From NCBI GenBank assembly GCA_030428865.1, contig JAUIEK010000001.1:62001-126000 (forward strand): a DNA stretch of 64,000 nt. Reading direction: 5' to 3'. Made by a program: the position numbers and the translations under genes. Under the pieces are notes generated by a model, which was given only the letters and a program-made list of their open reading frames with translations, ran no database searches and was not told the DNA's origin. Shown here piece after piece: positions 16,630 to 25,966 of the stretch (the stretch's first letter is position 1; every line of letters starts with the position of its first letter). Origin of the DNA: Bacteroidia bacterium (GTDB taxonomy: Bacteria; Bacteroidota; Bacteroidia; Flavobacteriales; Flavobacteriaceae).

Positions 16630-18069
16630 ATGAAAAAAAATTGTATTAACATTCTATTTTTAATAGGATGTATGTGCGGCTCTTTATTTGCTCAAACAAA
16701 AATTACTAGCTTTAAAAACTTTTTAAAAGAAAACTCAACAGATATTGAAGATGTTGTTCCTGTTGTGGATACTAAAAATAATGACTTAGTTATTTTAATT
16801 ACTGATGCTAAAAAAGTATATGCATATAGATTTAATGACAAATTTAAATTAACTGATCAACTTTCATCTGAAACAAAAAGAAGAAAGTATAAAGTACTTT
16901 TAGGAAGTAGCATTACTGATAATCAATATAAAATATTTTTAGCTAACAAAAGTAAAACTCAATTTTCTGCTGCTAACTTTTCATTCGATGAAAATAAAAA
17001 TACAATAAAAGAATTTTTACTACCCTCTGGACAAACATTTATTCAAGCTATTTCTTTAAATAATAAGTTTTACGTCATTTCAGGAAGTAAAACATATGGT
17101 AATTTATACCTTAATCATATTAGTACTGATAATAACTTACAATTTTATCCTATAGATTTAACCAATATTAAATTTAAAAACAAGAGAGGTAAGGACGTTA
17201 TTGCAACAGATTTACTTTTTCCATTTAATTCTACGCCTATAAAAAAGTTTGAAAAAGATACTCCAAACTCTATAGAGTCAGTTTCAGAGGCAACAAAAAT
17301 GTACTTAATCGATGAGAAGTTAGTAATTACTTTTGATGAAAATAAAAATCTAACTCAGGTACTAACCATAGATCTAAACTCAAAACAAGCAACTAAAACA
17401 ACTTTTAACAAACCGCTTTCAAACATTAAATCGGGTGGAAAAAAAACAAACTCTTTTATATATGATGATAAAATAGCAATAGTTGCAGCTACCAAGAATG
17501 TTTTATCAATGCATGTTTTAGATTATTTGACTGGTAACTTCATAAAGGAATATGCTGTTAGTCAAGATGAAGAAATACTTTTTAAAAACTCTCCCATAAT
17601 ACAAAAAGGAGGATTTTACAATGGTTATAGAGAGTTAGAAAAAACCAAAAAGTTTTTACGTAAAATAACAACTGGTAAAATTGGGATTTCTGTTATCAAA
17701 AGCAAAGAAAATTACTTATTTACTTTAGGTGGTTATGTTGAGCAAAGACCTGCTGCTCCAATGATGATGGGTGGCTTTGGAGGAGTTGGTGGAGTAATAG
17801 GAAGTGTTAATGCAAATCTTTTTTTTAATCCTACTATGTTTGCATATAATTCTTTTACTAATACAAAGTCAACTCAAATTGAGTGTTTATTTGACAAGGA
17901 TTTTAATCACATAAAAGGAGAGATAAAAGAAAATGTTTTTGATAAAATGAAAAAATACAGAACTAATAGTGAAAAAGGAAGTACTGTCTTTAAATACAAA
18001 GACTTTTTCATAATGACAGATTATAACGCTTTTTCAAAAGATTTTATATTTATAAAGTTTACAGATTAG
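16630..18069 (+). CDS. secreted protein of unknown function
   Basis: This 479-residue protein has a signal peptide ending CGSLFAQ and no recognised domain. It is Lys/Asn-rich and may form a beta-propeller-like fold, since it has repeated short beta segments such as VVDTKNNDLVILIT and VYAYRFNDKFKLTDQ. Near residues 377-395 there is an Ala/Pro/Met/Gly-rich stretch (PAAPMMMGGFGGVGGV), probably a flexible loop. It follows metG by 68 bases on the same strand. Its function cannot be deduced. Confidence 0.7.
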   Translation: MKKNCINILFLIGCMCGSLFAQTKITSFKNFLKENSTDIEDVVPVVDTKNNDLVILITDAKKVYAYRFNDKFKLTDQLSSETKRRKYKVLLGSSITDNQYKIFLANKSKTQFSAANFSFDENKNTIKEFLLPSGQTFIQAISLNNKFYVISGSKTYGNLYLNHISTDNNLQFYPIDLTNIKFKNKRGKDVIATDLLFPFNSTPIKKFEKDTPNSIESVSEATKMYLIDEKLVITFDENKNLTQVLTIDLNSKQATKTTFNKPLSNIKSGGKKTNSFIYDDKIAIVAATKNVLSMHVLDYLTGNFIKEYAVSQDEEILFKNSPIIQKGGFYNGYRELEKTKKFLRKITTGKIGISVIKSKENYLFTLGGYVEQRPAAPMMMGGFGGVGGVIGSVNANLFFNPTMFAYNSFTNTKSTQIECLFDKDFNHIKGEIKENVFDKMKKYRTNSEKGSTVFKYKDFFIMTDYNAFSKDFIFIKFTD

Positions 18070-18151
18070 CTTAACTCATGTACAGTTTTTTTGCAAAAAC
18101 CTTCTTTCATTTTTTATAAAAAAATTTTAGGATAATTAATTAAAAATGATA

Positions 18152-18159
18152 TACCTTTG
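18152..18159 (+). promoter_or_regulatory. candidate -7 box (TACCTTTG) before the structured RNA
   Basis: The octamer matches TAnnTTTG and predicts a transcript start around 18164-18167. That is exactly where the closing stem of the candidate RNA begins. Confidence 0.45.
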
Positions 18160-18166
18160 ATTTACT

Positions 18167-18329
18167 GTTAAGTAAGTTAAATGTTTAGTTTTTCTTCTTT
18201 CGGTAGTAAGAACAAGTGGAAGAATCGTTCTTACTTGGTATTTGGAAAATACGTCGAAAAAATTCAGTTTTCTTCCCATTCTTTTTTAACAACATTACTG
18301 TTGATCTCCAATCGTAGAACATACTTAAC
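18167..18329 (+). ncRNA. candidate structured RNA upstream of the arginine decarboxylase gene
   Basis: The 370-base gap between 18070 and 18439 has no protein gene but shows nested pairing. A closing stem pairs 18167-18178 (GTTAAGTAAGTT) with 18318-18329, 11 of 12 bases pairing. Inside are a 9-bp hairpin (18205-18213 with 18227-18235), a 6-bp hairpin with GGA loop (18238-18243 with 18247-18252) and a 5-bp hairpin (18290-18294 with 18299-18303). A predicted promoter starts transcription right at the closing stem. Size and enclosure resemble 6S-type RNAs, but no family consensus is recognised. It could instead be a leader regulating the polyamine genes that begin 110 bases later. The AT-rich sequence makes chance pairing a real risk. 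Confidence 0.35.
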
Positions 18330-18439
18330 GCTACGTATTTGATTATTTTATAATTTCTTAGTCAATTTAATATAGGGTTAACTTTTGTTAAAACTATCTT
18401 TATTAAAATTATACTTGTTAACGTCTTTGTAGTTAAAAA

Positions 18440-19840
18440 ATGAACACAAAATATATTGATTTTATCAAACAAACATTTGATTTTCCTCAACCTGAGTTTA
18501 CTACTCAGGAAGATGTTCTCTCGTTTCATGGTATTGATTTAATGAATCTAATTGAAACTTACGGAGCACCTTTAAAATTTACTTATTTGCCATTAATCTC
18601 TCAAAATATTAACAGAGCAAAAGGGTGGTTTAAAAATGCTTTTAAAAACCATAATTATCCTGGTAAATATTACTATTGTTATTGCACAAAAAGCTCACAC
18701 TTTAAATACGTTTTAGAAGAGGCACTAAAAAACGACATTCACATAGAAACCTCTTCTGCTTTCGATTTAGATATTGTTAAGTCTCTTAAAAATAGTGGAA
18801 AGATTAACAACGATACTTTTGTTTTATGCAATGGTTTTAAACGAGATGAATACATTAGCAGAATTGGAGAATTAATCAATTCAGGGCACAAAAACTGTAT
18901 TCCTATCATTGATAATTACGAAGAATTATCACTAATTCAAGAGCAAACAGATAAAAAATTTAAAATAGGGATTCGAATCGCTTCAGAAGAAGAACCCAAA
19001 TTTGAGTTTTATACTAGCAGATTAGGAATTGGATATAAAAACATTGTTTCTTACTATCAGAATGAAATTGAAAGCAACAATCAAGTAGAGCTCAAAATGC
19101 TCCACTTTTTCATCAATACAGGTATTAAAGACAATGCTTACTATTGGAATGAGCTTCTAAAATGTATGAATGTATATGTTGAGCTAAAAAAAGTATGCCC
19201 AACACTAAACAGTCTTAACATTGGCGGCGGTTTTCCTATTAAAAACTCATTAGGGTTTGAGTACGATTATGAGTATATGGTAGAAGAAATTGTAAACCAA
19301 ATTAAAGAAGTTTGCGAAAAAGAAGAAATCGGTTTTCCTGATATTTTTACGGAATTTGGAAGTTTTACTGTAGGAGAATCTGCAGGTTCTATCTATAAAA
19401 TTCTATATCAAAAAGAACAAAATGATCGAGAGCGTTGGAATATTATCAACTCCTCTTTCATCACAACGCTACCTGATAGCTGGGCAATTAATAAGCGATT
19501 CATTATGTTGCCTATCAATCGTTGGAATGATGAGTATGAGCGCGTTCTTTTAGGTGGTATTACTTGTGATAGTGATGATTATTATAATTCAGAACAACAC
19601 ATGAACGCTATTTATTTACCTGTTTATGAGAAAGATAAACCATTATACATTGGTTTTTTTAATACAGGTGCCTACCAAGAAACTATTGGTGGTTTTGGTG
19701 GCTTACAACATTGTTTAATTCCCAATCCAAAACATATTTTAATAGACAAAAATCCAGATGGAAAAATTGTAACCAAAATATTTAAAGAACAACAAAAAAG
19801 TGAAGAATTATTATCAATTTTAGGATATGAAAACGAATAA
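18440..19840 (+). CDS. speA: arginine decarboxylase, short fold-III type
   Basis: This 466-residue PLP enzyme of the alanine-racemase/ornithine-decarboxylase fold would convert arginine to agmatine. The PLP lysine is probably the Lys in YCTKSS near residue 79. A phosphate-binding GGGFP loop lies near residue 262, and the decarboxylase-type CDSDD motif near residue 375 supplies the catalytic Cys. It is shorter than the approximately 630-residue E. coli SpeA and is the type common in Bacteroidota. Agmatinase overlaps its end by 14 bases, which fits the arginine-agmatine-putrescine route. Confidence 0.85.
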   Translation: MNTKYIDFIKQTFDFPQPEFTTQEDVLSFHGIDLMNLIETYGAPLKFTYLPLISQNINRAKGWFKNAFKNHNYPGKYYYCYCTKSSHFKYVLEEALKNDIHIETSSAFDLDIVKSLKNSGKINNDTFVLCNGFKRDEYISRIGELINSGHKNCIPIIDNYEELSLIQEQTDKKFKIGIRIASEEEPKFEFYTSRLGIGYKNIVSYYQNEIESNNQVELKMLHFFINTGIKDNAYYWNELLKCMNVYVELKKVCPTLNSLNIGGGFPIKNSLGFEYDYEYMVEEIVNQIKEVCEKEEIGFPDIFTEFGSFTVGESAGSIYKILYQKEQNDRERWNIINSSFITTLPDSWAINKRFIMLPINRWNDEYERVLLGGITCDSDDYYNSEQHMNAIYLPVYEKDKPLYIGFFNTGAYQETIGGFGGLQHCLIPNPKHILIDKNPDGKIVTKIFKEQQKSEELLSILGYENE

Positions 19841-20777
19841 AACTTTTGCAAATATCCCAGAGGAATATGCAAAATTAGAGCATGCTAAAGTAGTGCTAAT
19901 TCCTGTAACCTATGATGAAACAAGTACCTGGCAAAAAGGTGCTGATAAAGGTCCTGAAGCTTTATTAAAAGCAGCTGAAAATATGGAGCTTTATGATATT
20001 GAAACAGATTTTGAAGTATATAAAGAAGGTATTTATTTAGCAGAAACTGTTGAAGAGAAATCATCTCCAGAAACAATGGTTAATACAGTTCATCAAACAA
20101 CTAAAAGCTACATTAAAAAGAACAAGTTTGTAACCTTAATTGGTGGCGAGCATTCAATTTCTATTGGTAGTATTCGTGCCTTTAATGAGTGTTTTAACAA
20201 TTTAACTGTTCTGCAAATTGATGCTCATGCTGATTTACGTAAAGAATACGAAGGAACTCCTTTTAATCATGCTTGTGCCATGTATGAGGCAAATCAAACC
20301 ACCAATCTCATACAAGTTGGTATACGAAGTATGGATGTGTCTGAAAAATTGGAAATGAATGAAGACAAAGTCTTTTTTGCTCATGATTTGGCAATGAATG
20401 AATATTGGATTGATGAGGTTATTGAACAGTTAACCAACAATGTATATATTACATTTGATTTAGATGCGCTTGATCCGTCAATCTTGCCATCTACAGGAAC
20501 TCCAGAGCCTGGTGGTTTGTTGTACTACGAAACGTTAGAATTACTAAAGAAAGTATTTGAACAAAAAAATGTAGTTGGCTTTGATATTGTTGAGCTTTGC
20601 CCAAATCCAACTGAAAAATCATCTGATTTTTTAGCAGCAAAACTATATTACAAAATGCTTAGCTATAAATTCGCAGGAGAAAATGATGAAGACATTGATG
20701 GTGATTTTGAAAGTGAGGATGATGACTACTCAAATAAATTAAGTAAGCACAAAAATCATGACGAATATGACTACTAA
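19827..20777 (+). CDS. speB: agmatinase
   Basis: This 316-residue ureohydrolase would split agmatine into putrescine and urea. The manganese-binding signatures GGEHS, DAHADLR and FDLDALDPS are all present. The C-terminus carries an acidic tail rich in Asp and Glu. It overlaps the arginine decarboxylase gene by 14 bases and the deoxyhypusine-synthase-like gene by 20 bases, so the three are probably translationally coupled. Arginase is the main alternative, but the gene order makes agmatinase more likely. Confidence 0.9.
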   Translation: MKTNKTFANIPEEYAKLEHAKVVLIPVTYDETSTWQKGADKGPEALLKAAENMELYDIETDFEVYKEGIYLAETVEEKSSPETMVNTVHQTTKSYIKKNKFVTLIGGEHSISIGSIRAFNECFNNLTVLQIDAHADLRKEYEGTPFNHACAMYEANQTTNLIQVGIRSMDVSEKLEMNEDKVFFAHDLAMNEYWIDEVIEQLTNNVYITFDLDALDPSILPSTGTPEPGGLLYYETLELLKKVFEQKNVVGFDIVELCPNPTEKSSDFLAAKLYYKMLSYKFAGENDEDIDGDFESEDDDYSNKLSKHKNHDEYDY

Positions 20778-21744
20778 TCAAAAGCCTATCTCTGATTTTA
20801 TAGATAAGCATTTTCTGCACTTCAATGCTGCTAGCTTAGTAGATGCAGCAAAAGGATATAGAACTCAGTTAGAAAATGGAGCTAAAATGCTTGTTTCTTT
20901 AGCAGGCGCAATGAGTACAGCAGAAATAGGAAAAATATTCTCAGAAATCATTCGTCAAAACAAAGTACATATCATTTCTTGTACAGGTGCAAACCTAGAA
21001 GAAGATATTATGAATCTGGTTGCACATTCTCATTACAAGAGAGTTCCTAATTATAGAGATTTAACACCAAAAGACGAATGGGAACTTTTGGAAAAAGGAC
21101 TAAACAGAGTAACAGACACCTGTATTCCTGAAGAAGAAGCATTTAGAAGATTACAAAAACATATTTTTCAAATTTGGAAAGATGCCGAAAATAATGGAGA
21201 GCGTCTTTTCCCTCATGAGTTTATGTATCGATTGCTTTTGTCTGGAGATTTAAAGCAGTATTATGAAATTGATCCAAAGAATTCTTGGATGATTGCTGCT
21301 GCAGAGAAAAATCTGCCTATGGTTGTTCCTGGTTGGGAAGACAGTACAATGGGAAATATTTTTGCTTCCTACGTAATTAAAGGCGAGTTAAAAGCTAGTA
21401 CAATGAAATCTGGTATAGAGTATATGACTTTTTTAGCAGATTGGTACCAAAAAAACTCAGATAACGGAATTGGTTTTTTCCAGATAGGAGGAGGAATTGC
21501 TGGAGATTTTCCTATTTGTGTTGTACCAATGTTGTATCAAGATTTAGAACAAACAGAAATACCTTTTTGGTCTTACTTCTGTCAAATATCAGATTCAACT
21601 ACGAGTTATGGTTCTTACTCTGGAGCTGTTCCTAACGAAAAAATTACTTGGGGTAAACTAGATATCACTACACCTAAGTTTATTATCGAAAGTGATGCTA
21701 CTATTGTAGCTCCTTTATTATTTGCCTATTTACTAAACATGTAA
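20758..21744 (+). CDS. deoxyhypusine-synthase-like protein lacking the catalytic lysine
   Basis: This 328-residue protein belongs to the deoxyhypusine synthase family. It has the NAD-binding core (FQIGGGIAG near residues 241-248) and the C-terminal SGAVPNEKITWGKLD region. In the eukaryotic enzyme a Lys follows the GGG motif (GGGxxKHH) and forms the covalent imine intermediate. Here the sequence reads GGGIAGDFPI, without Lys. Bacteria lack the eIF5A substrate, and some bacterial relatives act as homospermidine synthases. Its place right after agmatinase suggests polyamine conversion, possibly by a different mechanism. It overlaps speB by 20 bases. An ATG at 20767 would shorten it by three residues. 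Confidence 0.8.
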   Translation: MTNMTTNQKPISDFIDKHFLHFNAASLVDAAKGYRTQLENGAKMLVSLAGAMSTAEIGKIFSEIIRQNKVHIISCTGANLEEDIMNLVAHSHYKRVPNYRDLTPKDEWELLEKGLNRVTDTCIPEEEAFRRLQKHIFQIWKDAENNGERLFPHEFMYRLLLSGDLKQYYEIDPKNSWMIAAAEKNLPMVVPGWEDSTMGNIFASYVIKGELKASTMKSGIEYMTFLADWYQKNSDNGIGFFQIGGGIAGDFPICVVPMLYQDLEQTEIPFWSYFCQISDSTTSYGSYSGAVPNEKITWGKLDITTPKFIIESDATIVAPLLFAYLLNM

Positions 21745-21749
21745 CAATA

Positions 21750-22052
21750 ATGAAAAGAGCAATTGTAGATTACTCTAAACTTACTAATGAAGTGTTAGAT
21801 TTATTAGTTGAGCGATTTCCTGATGGTTATGGAGACGATGATGTTATTATTTTTCAAAATGCAAAAGGAGAAACCGTCAAAGCAATAGAAGTTCGCAGCT
21901 CAGACACTATTTATCTAGTTAAAATTGGCCTTAAGTTATCACAGAAAATGGAAGATTATGCAGATGACTTAGAAAATGATAATAATGATGACACAGACAA
22001 TGACTACGATTCTGACGATTTTGACCCAGATGAAATAGAGCTTCCTGAATAA
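21750..22052 (+). CDS. small acidic protein of unknown function
   Basis: This 100-residue soluble protein has a compact N-terminal part (residues 1-65) with DLLVERFPDGYGDDDVI and an extremely acidic Asp/Asn/Glu tail (residues 66-100). It begins five bases after the deoxyhypusine-synthase-like gene and is probably co-transcribed. I do not recognise a catalytic domain, and database names such as DNA primase for relatives are not supported by motifs here. Confidence 0.65.
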   Translation: MKRAIVDYSKLTNEVLDLLVERFPDGYGDDDVIIFQNAKGETVKAIEVRSSDTIYLVKIGLKLSQKMEDYADDLENDNNDDTDNDYDSDDFDPDEIELPE

Positions 22053-22069
22053 TTTCTATTAAAACAAAG

Positions 22070-22105
22070 TACATAGAATAGGCGTCAATTTGCCTATTCT
22101 ATGTA
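22070..22105 (+). terminator. terminator of the polyamine operon
   Basis: A perfect 14-bp stem (TACATAGAATAGGC with its complement) has an 8-base loop and lies 17 bases after the stop of the acidic protein gene. A T-rich stretch follows a few bases later. Confidence 0.7.
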
Positions 22106-22208
22106 TAATAATTTTCTCCTTTCTCTTTTGTAAGATTACATTAGTCTTTTTCTTATTAACTACACCTTTTTCAATTCGGATATTGAGGTATTTTCTTATT
22201 TTTAGAGT

Positions 22209-23216
22209 ATGCTTCATGAAATAAAAAACATTGTCAGATCAGCAAAAATTGCACATGAAAAAGGAGTTAAAACAGTTTTAGCCTCTGTTGTTTCTTTAGA
22301 AGGTTCTTCTTATAGAAGACCCGGAGTTCGAATGTCTATACAAGAAGATGGAAAAATGATTGGTGCCGTTAGCGGCGGTTGTGTAGAAAAAGAAATACTA
22401 CGCCAATCTCAAACTGTTTTTGAAACAAATCAACCTAAATTAATGGTATACGATGGAAGATATCGTTTAGGCTGTGAAGGAATTCTTTATATTCTGATAG
22501 AGCCTTTTGCCCCTGAAAACTCTTTCTATAAAGCATTTGAAAATCAATGTTCTTCAAGAAAAGCATTTGAAATTGCCTCTTACTTTTCCAAAGAAGAAGA
22601 GAATCGATTAAGAGGAAGTTCTGTATTTATTTTTAATGAAGAAAATCAGTTTAAAATGAATGCAGAGAAAACTAAAGGTTTAGATGTTTTTCATCAAAAA
22701 ATTCAGCCTGGGTTTAGGCTAATAATTGTTGGATCAGAACACGATGCGGTTGAACTTTGCAAATTTGCCGCAAATATGGGCTGGGAAGTAATTATTATTG
22801 CTCCAGTAGACGATCAAAAATCAATCGTTAATTTTCCAGGGACTTTCAATTACCTTTCAATTGATGAAAATCAGTTTAAAACATTCTCTTTTGATGCTCA
22901 AACCGCTGTTGTTTTTATGACGCATAGCTATGTAAAAGACCTAAAATATTTATCTGCCATCACAACAGCTAACATTCCTTACATTGGATTGCTAGGACCG
23001 AGCAAAAGACGTGAAAAACTAATGAACGATCTTATTGAAAAAAATGAAGATATAGATGATCATTTTTTTGATAGACTTTATGGCCCTGCAGGAATTAATA
23101 TTGGAGCAGAAACTCCGCAAGAAATTGCCGTTTCTATACTTTCAGAAATTTTAAGTGTAATACGAAATCAAGAAGTAAAATCATTAAGAGATAAGCCTGT
23201 AGGAATTCACGAATAA
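22209..23216 (+). CDS. XdhC family molybdoenzyme maturation protein
   Basis: This 335-residue protein of the XdhC/CoxI family inserts sulfurated molybdenum cofactor into molybdenum hydroxylases. The family N-terminus is clear (VVSLEGSSYRRPGVRM and AVSGGCVEKEI), followed by a Rossmann-like C-terminal domain (FRLIIVGSEHDAVELCKFA, then GLLGPSKRRE). It overlaps the MocA-like gene by one base. The molybdenum hydroxylase genes it should serve lie convergent just downstream. Confidence 0.9.
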   Translation: MLHEIKNIVRSAKIAHEKGVKTVLASVVSLEGSSYRRPGVRMSIQEDGKMIGAVSGGCVEKEILRQSQTVFETNQPKLMVYDGRYRLGCEGILYILIEPFAPENSFYKAFENQCSSRKAFEIASYFSKEEENRLRGSSVFIFNEENQFKMNAEKTKGLDVFHQKIQPGFRLIIVGSEHDAVELCKFAANMGWEVIIIAPVDDQKSIVNFPGTFNYLSIDENQFKTFSFDAQTAVVFMTHSYVKDLKYLSAITTANIPYIGLLGPSKRREKLMNDLIEKNEDIDDHFFDRLYGPAGINIGAETPQEIAVSILSEILSVIRNQEVKSLRDKPVGIHE

Positions 23217-23809
23217 TGAAAAAATATGCTGCTTTAGTTCTTGCTGCCGGCTCTTCAACACGATTAGGAAGACCTAAACAACTTCTTAATTACAAAGGAA
23301 AAACATTAATTGAACATACAATTAATCAACTTAACTCAATAAATAATATTGATGTTTTTGTTGTTTTAGGTGCGCATAAGAACGAAATTCTCTCAAAACT
23401 AGACCTTGGTTCTGTTCGGGTATTTATCAATACAGAATGGAAAAAAGGAATGGGAGAATCCATTCGTTTTGGTGTACAAAAAATTCAAAAAATAGCTAAT
23501 TATCAAGGTTTATTAATCACACTAGTTGATTTACCTTTAGTAACAGCTGACCATTATCAAAATCTGCTATCAACATTTATCAACAATTCTAAAAAGATTG
23601 CAATTACTCAATATGAAGATTCTGTAAAAGGAGTTCCGATTGTGATTGATTCTCTTTTTTTCACTGATTTAAAAAATTTGTCAGAAGAACAAGGTGCAAA
23701 ATCACTATTGAAAAAACATAAAAAAGAGATTGTAGAAGTAAACACTACAATCCCTTATTTTGATGTGGATACAGAAGAATCGTATCAAAAACTTTTAAAA
23801 CTATCCTAA
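23216..23809 (+). CDS. MocA-like molybdenum cofactor nucleotidyltransferase
   Basis: This 197-residue protein is an NTP-transferase of the MocA/MobA type. It has the nucleotide-binding start LAAGSSTRLGRPKQLL and a TLVDLPLVT metal-binding motif. MocA adds CMP to molybdopterin cofactor to make the dinucleotide form used by xanthine-oxidase-type enzymes. Overlap with the XdhC gene and closeness to the hydroxylase genes support this role. Its end overlaps the convergent large-subunit gene by nine bases. Confidence 0.88.
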   Translation: MKKYAALVLAAGSSTRLGRPKQLLNYKGKTLIEHTINQLNSINNIDVFVVLGAHKNEILSKLDLGSVRVFINTEWKKGMGESIRFGVQKIQKIANYQGLLITLVDLPLVTADHYQNLLSTFINNSKKIAITQYEDSVKGVPIVIDSLFFTDLKNLSEEQGAKSLLKKHKKEIVEVNTTIPYFDVDTEESYQKLLKLS

Positions 23810-25954
23810 AACCTCTGCTTTTTTCAGTAGTGCATTTACAAATGGCTGGCTGTACAATCTTTTGTCCATCGCATTCTTAATTGCATTGGCAACTGCACCT
23901 CCTGCAGGCGGCAAACCTGGTTCTCCTAAACCTGTTGGAGATTTTGTATTTTTCACAAAATGAACCTCTACTTGTGGTGTTTCTTGCATTCTAATTAATC
24001 TATACCTATCAAAATTAACAGCTTGTGGAGTTCCTTTTTTAAAGGAAAAATCTCCATACATTGCATGGCCAATACCGTCAATTACACCACCTTGAATTTG
24101 ATTAATGGCTCCTGTTGGGTTTACAACAATACCACAATCTACTGCTACTGTAACTTTTTTTATTATTGGATTTCCATCTTTTAGCTCAATATCAGCAACC
24201 TCAGCAACATGTGTATTATGACTATAATATGCAGCAAATCCTTGATAAATTTCTGAGGAAGTTTTACCCCAATTAGATCTTTCTAATACGAGTTTAATGG
24301 TTTCTTCCATTCGATCTCCAGAATATTCAATTTTTTCATCAGTAGTCCCTTTTACGTTTTGAAGTAATTCAATCAGTAATTCAGGATGATCTTTACCTAG
24401 TTCTTCTGCCAGTTCGCTAAAGAAACTCTGCTCTGCATAGGCTAAAAAATTTGTGTACGGAGCTCTCCAAGCACCTGTAGTTATTTTACTTTTATAATTT
24501 CCTGTGCTTACTTTATAATTAGCAATACATCCTGCAGGAAAAAAATGCGGAATAAGACCATACATATTTCCGTTTATAGCAGCTTCTTTTAGATGATAAC
24601 CTGTTATTTTTCCATCTTTTATAGCTGCTGCTATTCTATACTTTATGGCAGGTCTGTATGTGCCTGCTGCCATATCATCTTCTCTAGAAAAAACAACTTT
24701 AACAGGCTTCTTTGCTAAACTTGATATTTCTGCAGCTTCTAAAGCAAAATCACCATACAATCTTCTTCCAAAACCACCTCCCATTCGTGTCATTTCTAGG
24801 TGAATTTCTTCTTCTTTTCTGTTTAATAAATTTGCCACTCTTCTTGCTGTCCACTGAGGTGTTTGGATAGGACCTACTAAATGAATTTTTTTATCGGTAA
24901 CATCTGCATAAAAATTCATAGGTTCCATACAGTTATGAGGCAAAAATGGCGATTCATAGGTTCGTTCAATTACTTTATCTGCCTCTGCAAACGCTTTTTT
25001 GATATTTCCATCTTCTCTTCTTGTTTCAAACTTATTTCCATCTAAAATTTTTAAGAGTTCTCTATCATGATCTTCAGTGCTTTCTAACGTTCCATCATAT
25101 TCCCACTGAGCAATCAGTGCTTTTTTACCTTTCATTGCTGCCCATGTGTTTTTTGCTAAAACAGCTACTTTATCTCCAAATTTTATCACATCAACTACTC
25201 CACCAACTTCTTTGGTTTTACTGTCGTTAAAACTCACTAACTTTTTACCAAATGCAGGAGGTCTTAGCACAGAAGCATACAACATTCCTTCTTCCTTATA
25301 GTCAAGACCAAATAGTGGTTTTCCTGTAATTATTTTATCAAGGTCAATATTAAGAATATCTTGCCCTATAATTTTATAATCTTTAGGATCTTTTAGTTTG
25401 ACATTTTCTGGAACTTCTAGCAAAGCGGCTTCTTTTACTACTTCTCCATAACTTAGTCTATTTCCATTTGCATTTGTAATAATTCCATTAGATGCTGAGC
25501 AAGAAGCTGCTTCTACATTCCATTTTACAGCAGCGGCATTAATCAACATTTGCTTAGCAGTAGCTCCTGTTTGGCGTAAAGCATCCCAACCAAAACGTAT
25601 GGATTGACTACCTCCAGCAACTTGACGCTGATAATTTTTTGTGTCTAAAATACCTTGAGCAACGTTTACTTTATTCCATTCTACATCTAATTCTTCTGCA
25701 ATAATCATTGGCATAGATGTTTTTACACCTTGACCAATTTCTGGATTGGGTGAAAAAATAGTTACATATCCTTCATCAGATATTTTAATAAAAGCGTTAA
25801 AATCATTAAAATTTAATTTAGAGATATCTGGTCTAACATTAGGTTTACACGCTGTAAATAAATTAAACCCGATTAAGATTCCGCCTCCTGCTAGTGCAGA
25901 TGTTTTTATAAAGTTTCGTCTGCTAAACTGTAAATTGGTGTTGTCTGTTTTCAT
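23801..25954 (-). CDS. molybdenum hydroxylase large subunit, Tat-exported (isoquinoline oxidoreductase beta type)
   Basis: This 717-residue molybdopterin-binding subunit belongs to the xanthine oxidase superfamily, closest in layout to the IorB-type membrane-linked enzymes. It carries a Tat signal (SRRNFIK at residues 11-17, hydrophobic stretch, then a possible lipobox Cys36), and the C-terminal active-site motif GLGEPGLPPAGGA contains the catalytic Glu. With the 2Fe-2S subunit encoded just upstream it would oxidise an aldehyde or N-heterocycle. The substrate is not apparent. No haem subunit is adjacent. Confidence 0.88.
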   Translation of the reverse strand: MKTDNTNLQFSRRNFIKTSALAGGGILIGFNLFTACKPNVRPDISKLNFNDFNAFIKISDEGYVTIFSPNPEIGQGVKTSMPMIIAEELDVEWNKVNVAQGILDTKNYQRQVAGGSQSIRFGWDALRQTGATAKQMLINAAAVKWNVEAASCSASNGIITNANGNRLSYGEVVKEAALLEVPENVKLKDPKDYKIIGQDILNIDLDKIITGKPLFGLDYKEEGMLYASVLRPPAFGKKLVSFNDSKTKEVGGVVDVIKFGDKVAVLAKNTWAAMKGKKALIAQWEYDGTLESTEDHDRELLKILDGNKFETRREDGNIKKAFAEADKVIERTYESPFLPHNCMEPMNFYADVTDKKIHLVGPIQTPQWTARRVANLLNRKEEEIHLEMTRMGGGFGRRLYGDFALEAAEISSLAKKPVKVVFSREDDMAAGTYRPAIKYRIAAAIKDGKITGYHLKEAAINGNMYGLIPHFFPAGCIANYKVSTGNYKSKITTGAWRAPYTNFLAYAEQSFFSELAEELGKDHPELLIELLQNVKGTTDEKIEYSGDRMEETIKLVLERSNWGKTSSEIYQGFAAYYSHNTHVAEVADIELKDGNPIIKKVTVAVDCGIVVNPTGAINQIQGGVIDGIGHAMYGDFSFKKGTPQAVNFDRYRLIRMQETPQVEVHFVKNTKSPTGLGEPGLPPAGGAVANAIKNAMDKRLYSQPFVNALLKKAEVLG

Positions 25955-25966
25955 CTGTAGAAAGAA

